Below are positions 54,241 to 58,347 of a stretch of 58,347 nucleotides of DNA, piece by piece. Both the position numbers and the translations under genes were made by a program. The stretch spans positions 1 through 58,347 of the forward strand of contig JAQGDQ010001161.1 of the NCBI GenBank assembly GCA_030141605.1. The letters run 5' to 3'. The stretch is from Tubiluchus corallicola. Its lineage: Eukaryota; Priapulida; Priapulimorpha; Priapulimorphida; Tubiluchidae. The notes beneath the pieces are model-generated. The model saw only the letters and a program-made list of their open reading frames with translations, ran no database searches and was not told where the DNA came from. Position 1 is the first letter of the stretch, and each line of letters begins with the position of its first letter.

Positions 54241-54704
54241 TTTACTGCCCACCACCTTGACTGAGCATAACATAAACAAAGTGAAACGTTCAGCTGTAAA
54301 AATCAATATAACACACGTGCAGTTAATATGAATAGAGGTTTTAAAAATGAATATGCAACTTTACTAACCTGACACAGTCACAGTTGACGCGAAGATTTAC
54401 TAACATGTTAAGATTCTAATGTTTCAATTGTTAAAAATCACAAAGCTTAGGAGTGTTCTGTATTTACTTCGTCATTGTTCCGAGAAACAATCGAGCATCA
54501 TTGTCTAGTAGACTGCGGAAATGTTGCATTTGTTCTATTTAAAAAGCTGTATATGAAGTGTGACAACACAGCTTTTAAAACAGATGTAAATTTTACAACT
54601 AATAGCGCGATGCGCGCTAAAAGTGGCACAGGTAAAAGCGGCACAAATGTAGGAGAAAGGGCAAACACGTTACACTGACCCAATGGATTTCTATAATAGA
54701 ATAG

Positions 54705-55165
54705 AATGCCATTTTAGCTCCTTTTCCATTTGTACCATTTTTTCGGTGACATTTTACATACATTTCCATGTGTGCTATTTTCCCTGTGCCATTTTTACCT
54801 ACTTTTCCATTTGTACCATTTTTTCGGTGACATTTTTACCTACATTTCCATGTGTGCTATTTTCCCTGTGCCATTTTTACCTACTTTTCCATTTGTACCA
54901 TTTTTCCCGTGCCATTTTAACTACTTTTACACGTGTGGTATTTTCCCTGTGCCATTTTCACCTACTTTTCCATTTGTACCATTTTTTGTGTGCCGTTTTT
55001 ACTGTGCCTTTTTACCTACTTTTCCATTTGTACCATTTTTATTATACCATTTTTACCTGTGCTATTTTCACCTACTTTTCCAATTGTACTATATTTTCCT
55101 GTGCCGTTTTTACCGTGCCATTTTTTCTCATGCCATTTTTACCGTGCATTTTTTCTGTATCATTC
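54705..55165 (+). repeat. TGCCATTTTTACC minisatellite array 2
   Basis: A related array whose ~30-base unit is CCTACTTTTCCATTTGTACC then ATTTTTTCCGTGCCATTTTTA. It is separated from array 1 by ~460 bases that contain inverse-orientation copies of the motif (AAAGTGGCACAGGTAAAAG, about 54,619). Confidence 0.85.
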
Positions 55166-55199
55166 TTAACCACATCAGTACCCTTAGCAGTCATTGCTA

Positions 55200-55540
55200 T
55201 TTATAATTATTAGTTTTGTATAAAATAACTAATATTACAAAACTACTTCCTTTAAGCATAAAACGGAATGACTTTTTCAATATCGCACCACGAGCTTTGT
55301 CGCCTGGCAATGTGATTCAAGAAGTTGTATCGTGTATCGCAACGTTAAGCATGTAGCTTTCAATTTAAACGACTTTCTTGGCCTGTGTACGTTCTATACC
55401 GCTGTCCTTTGAACCGACTAAGTTTCGACATTCGAGAAAGACGTTGAAACTAATATGTCGTTGAGCGTTACGCGTCTTATGCTTTGACGTAATGCAGTTT
55501 TGAAGGGCGTCCTAAGGCTGCGTCTCCATAGTGAATGTTC
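55200..55540. other. Unique DNA between minisatellites, no gene seen
   Basis: No supported exon or regulatory site. Confidence 0.35.
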
Positions 55541-55544
55541 ACAT

Positions 55545-56150
55545 GGTATAAACATTGCTGGCACTCGTATATTGTTCACACTGTGACATTGCTGGCACTC
55601 GTATATTGTTCACACTGTGGTTTCTAGTCAGAATAAACATTGCTGGCACTCGTATATTGTTCACACTGTGGTTTCTAGTCAGAATAAACATTGCTGGCAC
55701 TCGTATATTGTTCACACTGTGGTTTCTAGTCAGAATAAACATTGCTGGCACTCGTATATTGTTCACACTGTGACATTGCTGGCACTCGTATATTGTTCAT
55801 ACTGTGGTTTCTAGCCAGAATAAACATTGCTGGCACTCGTATATTGTTCACACTGTGGTTTCTAGTCAGAATAAACATTGCTGGCACTCGTATATTGTTC
55901 ACACTGTGGTTTCTAGTCAGAATAAACATTGCTGGCACTCGTATATTGTTCACACTGTGGTTTCTAGCCAGAATAAACATTGCTGGCACTCGTATATTGT
56001 TCACACTGTGGTTTCTAGTCAGAATAAACATTGCTGGCACTCGTATATTGTTCACACTGTGACATTGCTGGCACTCGTATATTGTTCACACTGTAAACAT
56101 TGCTGGCACTCGTATATTGTTCACACTGTGGTTTCTAGAGAGAATAAACA
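55545..56150 (+). repeat. ~50-bp minisatellite directly upstream of a gene
   Basis: Units of AACATTGCTGGCACTCGTAT, ATTGTTCACACTGTGGTTTC, TAGTCAGAATA, about 12 copies; some lack the last segment. It ends 86 bases before the start codon at 56,236, so it occupies the promoter or 5' UTR. Confidence 0.9.
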
Positions 56151-56235
56151 GTTAACAGACCTAGTAAAGTGCTTCATTCAGCAGGAATTATTATCTTAAA
56201 ACATAAACTTACTTTAAGTTTTCTAAAACGCTAAG

Positions 56236-57367
56236 ATGAAGCCATATTTTGCCTTGTTGGTGGTTTTACAATTTCTTTGGCTTCTACGTGGAATTGTTGC
56301 ACAGCTGGTACCGGTTTCTGTAGCTTTTCAGAAATACCCGGAAGACATGAGAATAACTCAACAAGTGACGGCTATTAAACTTACAAGGAGCAGGTAAGAT
56401 AATTCTTTTTTCATCCAGTTCGTCATTCTGCAACCCTTGTCAAAAACTACCTCTGTAAGTAAGCTTTAATCAATACTGAAGTGTTTAATGAATATTTAAT
56501 ATTTAATAACATTTCTTTTGTTAACGACACAGGTATATTTTTTAAACTTCAGAAAAATAAAAAATAAAATAAATAAATGCGTAAATTGATAAAATAAAAT
56601 TAATGGGTCTATGAAGTCAACATAATATAATATAACATAACATAGCATAGCATAACATAATACAACATAACATAACAAGACATAACATAGCATAAAATAA
56701 CATAGCATAACATAGCATAGCATAGCATAACATAACACAACACAACATAACATAAATTAACTTAACTTAACGTAACATAACATAATATAATGTAACGTAG
56801 AAACACTGTTAACCTAGTTTCTACGTGGTCGTTATTAATTACATGTATTTGCATCAGGGTTGTATTTAAGCAGGCTGCTAGTGTAATGTCTTGCTCCTGT
56901 TCGTTATGTGGTACTTATATGAAAACAGCGGTCACTAACTGCCTGTGGTGTGTTAGAAAATTCGCCGTTTACATGAATATGAAAGTACATATAACATTTT
57001 CCGAGAACAATAAGATTTTTTTCTAAAATGGCGCCCTAGGCTATAACATAGTTAGTACCCCCTGCTGTACCCCGGTCACTTTTCGTGTTACTAACAACAA
57101 TTCCTTGATTACAATTTCAAGATGGCTGCAGTTAACATACAATATTTTTCCAGACTAGAATGTGCGTGGGTGTGTGGTACTCAGCCGAATCGCGTTTGCA
57201 ACAGTTTTAGTGTTAAAAAGCGTGGTACATTGACCGGAAATGACGTCAGTCTGACAGAAACTCCAAACTTGGAATGCAGAACAAGCAGCGCAGAACCGTT
57301 TCGACAAGGATTGTGGTTTGCTACGCCCACGCCAGGTTTCGAACTTTATTACAGGGACTATGGTCGA
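56236..57367 (+). CDS. Secreted PAN/apple-like protein, first two exons (3' end off the window)
   Basis: Exon 56236-56393 encodes a signal peptide (FALLVVLQFLWLLRGIVAQ, cleavage after about residue 23) and a linker. Its donor is GTAAGAT. Exon 57154-57367 (acceptor TTTTTCCAG, donor GTGAGT) continues in phase with LECAWVCGTQPNRVCNSFSV, then NLECRT and ELYYRDYG. The Cys spacing with a CNSF motif resembles PAN/apple modules common in invertebrate secreted proteins. The role may be adhesion or recognition. The next intron starts at 57,368 and holds long microsatellites; further exons must lie right of the window. Domain assignment is by eye. Confidence 0.7.
56615..56800 (+). repeat. ACATA pentanucleotide-type repeat
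   Basis: Imperfect (CATAACATAG)n within the first intron of the PAN-like gene. Confidence 0.85.
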
Positions 57368-57551
57368 GTGAGTTGTGTTGTTTTTGTACAATAGTATTAG
57401 CATCACTTTTCGTGTTGAATTGTTCAGTATAATTGTAAAATTCTGTAATTTGCTAACTGAACGTAATGTAATTTAATTGAAATTGTGTATAGAAGTGAAA
57501 TAGTTCAAGTTTATCGAAGAACAATACAATGTACATAAATAATCACCTGCC

Positions 57552-58347
<796 letters not shown>

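Noticed and set aside
53373-54331. Open frames of about 295-299 codons (CHFTMPFLPIPL repeats)
   Set aside because: Minisatellite artefacts; two overlapping frames are open at once over the same repeats.

Overview
This is an AT-rich, intron-rich, repeat-dense animal genomic window. There are no operons or bacterial signals. Coding exons are short, bounded by GT/GC...AG sites, and often GC-richer than their surroundings. Vertebrate-type TTAGGG interstitial repeats, an astacin metalloprotease, a secreted C-type lectin, a class A GPCR, a poly-C2H2 zinc-finger protein and a mussel/oyster-type defensin-like exon family together suggest an invertebrate. A lophotrochozoan, probably a mollusc, is most likely; this is inference.

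Layout. (1) 339-14,810, minus strand: a multi-exon gene with a TATA promoter near 14,806, two short untranslated exons, a start codon at 9,098 and two C2HC (MYT1-like) zinc fingers; it runs off the left edge. One intron holds a 69-bp satellite (10.77-13.6 kb). Another holds a ~5.5-kb insertion with identical 137-bp direct repeats and a 383-codon ORF of unknown family. (2) 17.7-21.5 kb, minus: phase-compatible exons of a probable small membrane protein, among tetranucleotide repeats. (3) 22.2-28.0 kb: a ~2-kb unit repeated three times in tandem, each with a cysteine-rich exon resembling the C-terminal half of mussel defensins. (4) 29.6-33.2 kb: a 90-bp satellite running into the 3' end of a single-exon GPCR (minus). 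(5) 34.9-41.8 kb: the 3' exons of an astacin (minus), its introns filled with hAT-type MITEs and 3' ends of non-LTR retrotransposons. (6) 41.9-50.9 kb: DNA-transposon repeats, a decayed non-LTR element and a nine-finger C2H2 ORF (plus). (7) 50.97-52.70 kb: a complete three-exon C-type lectin (minus) with a GC-AG intron. (8) 53.4-56.15 kb: two minisatellite families. (9) 56.2 kb to the right edge: the first two exons of a secreted PAN/apple-like protein (plus), then very long TAG/CTA microsatellites.

The genes are not an operon or pathway. Several (lectin, astacin, defensin-like, PAN-like) fit secreted defence or extracellular roles. The likeliest under-described items are the defensin-like cluster, the two-finger C2HC gene, and the insertion with the 383-codon ORF.
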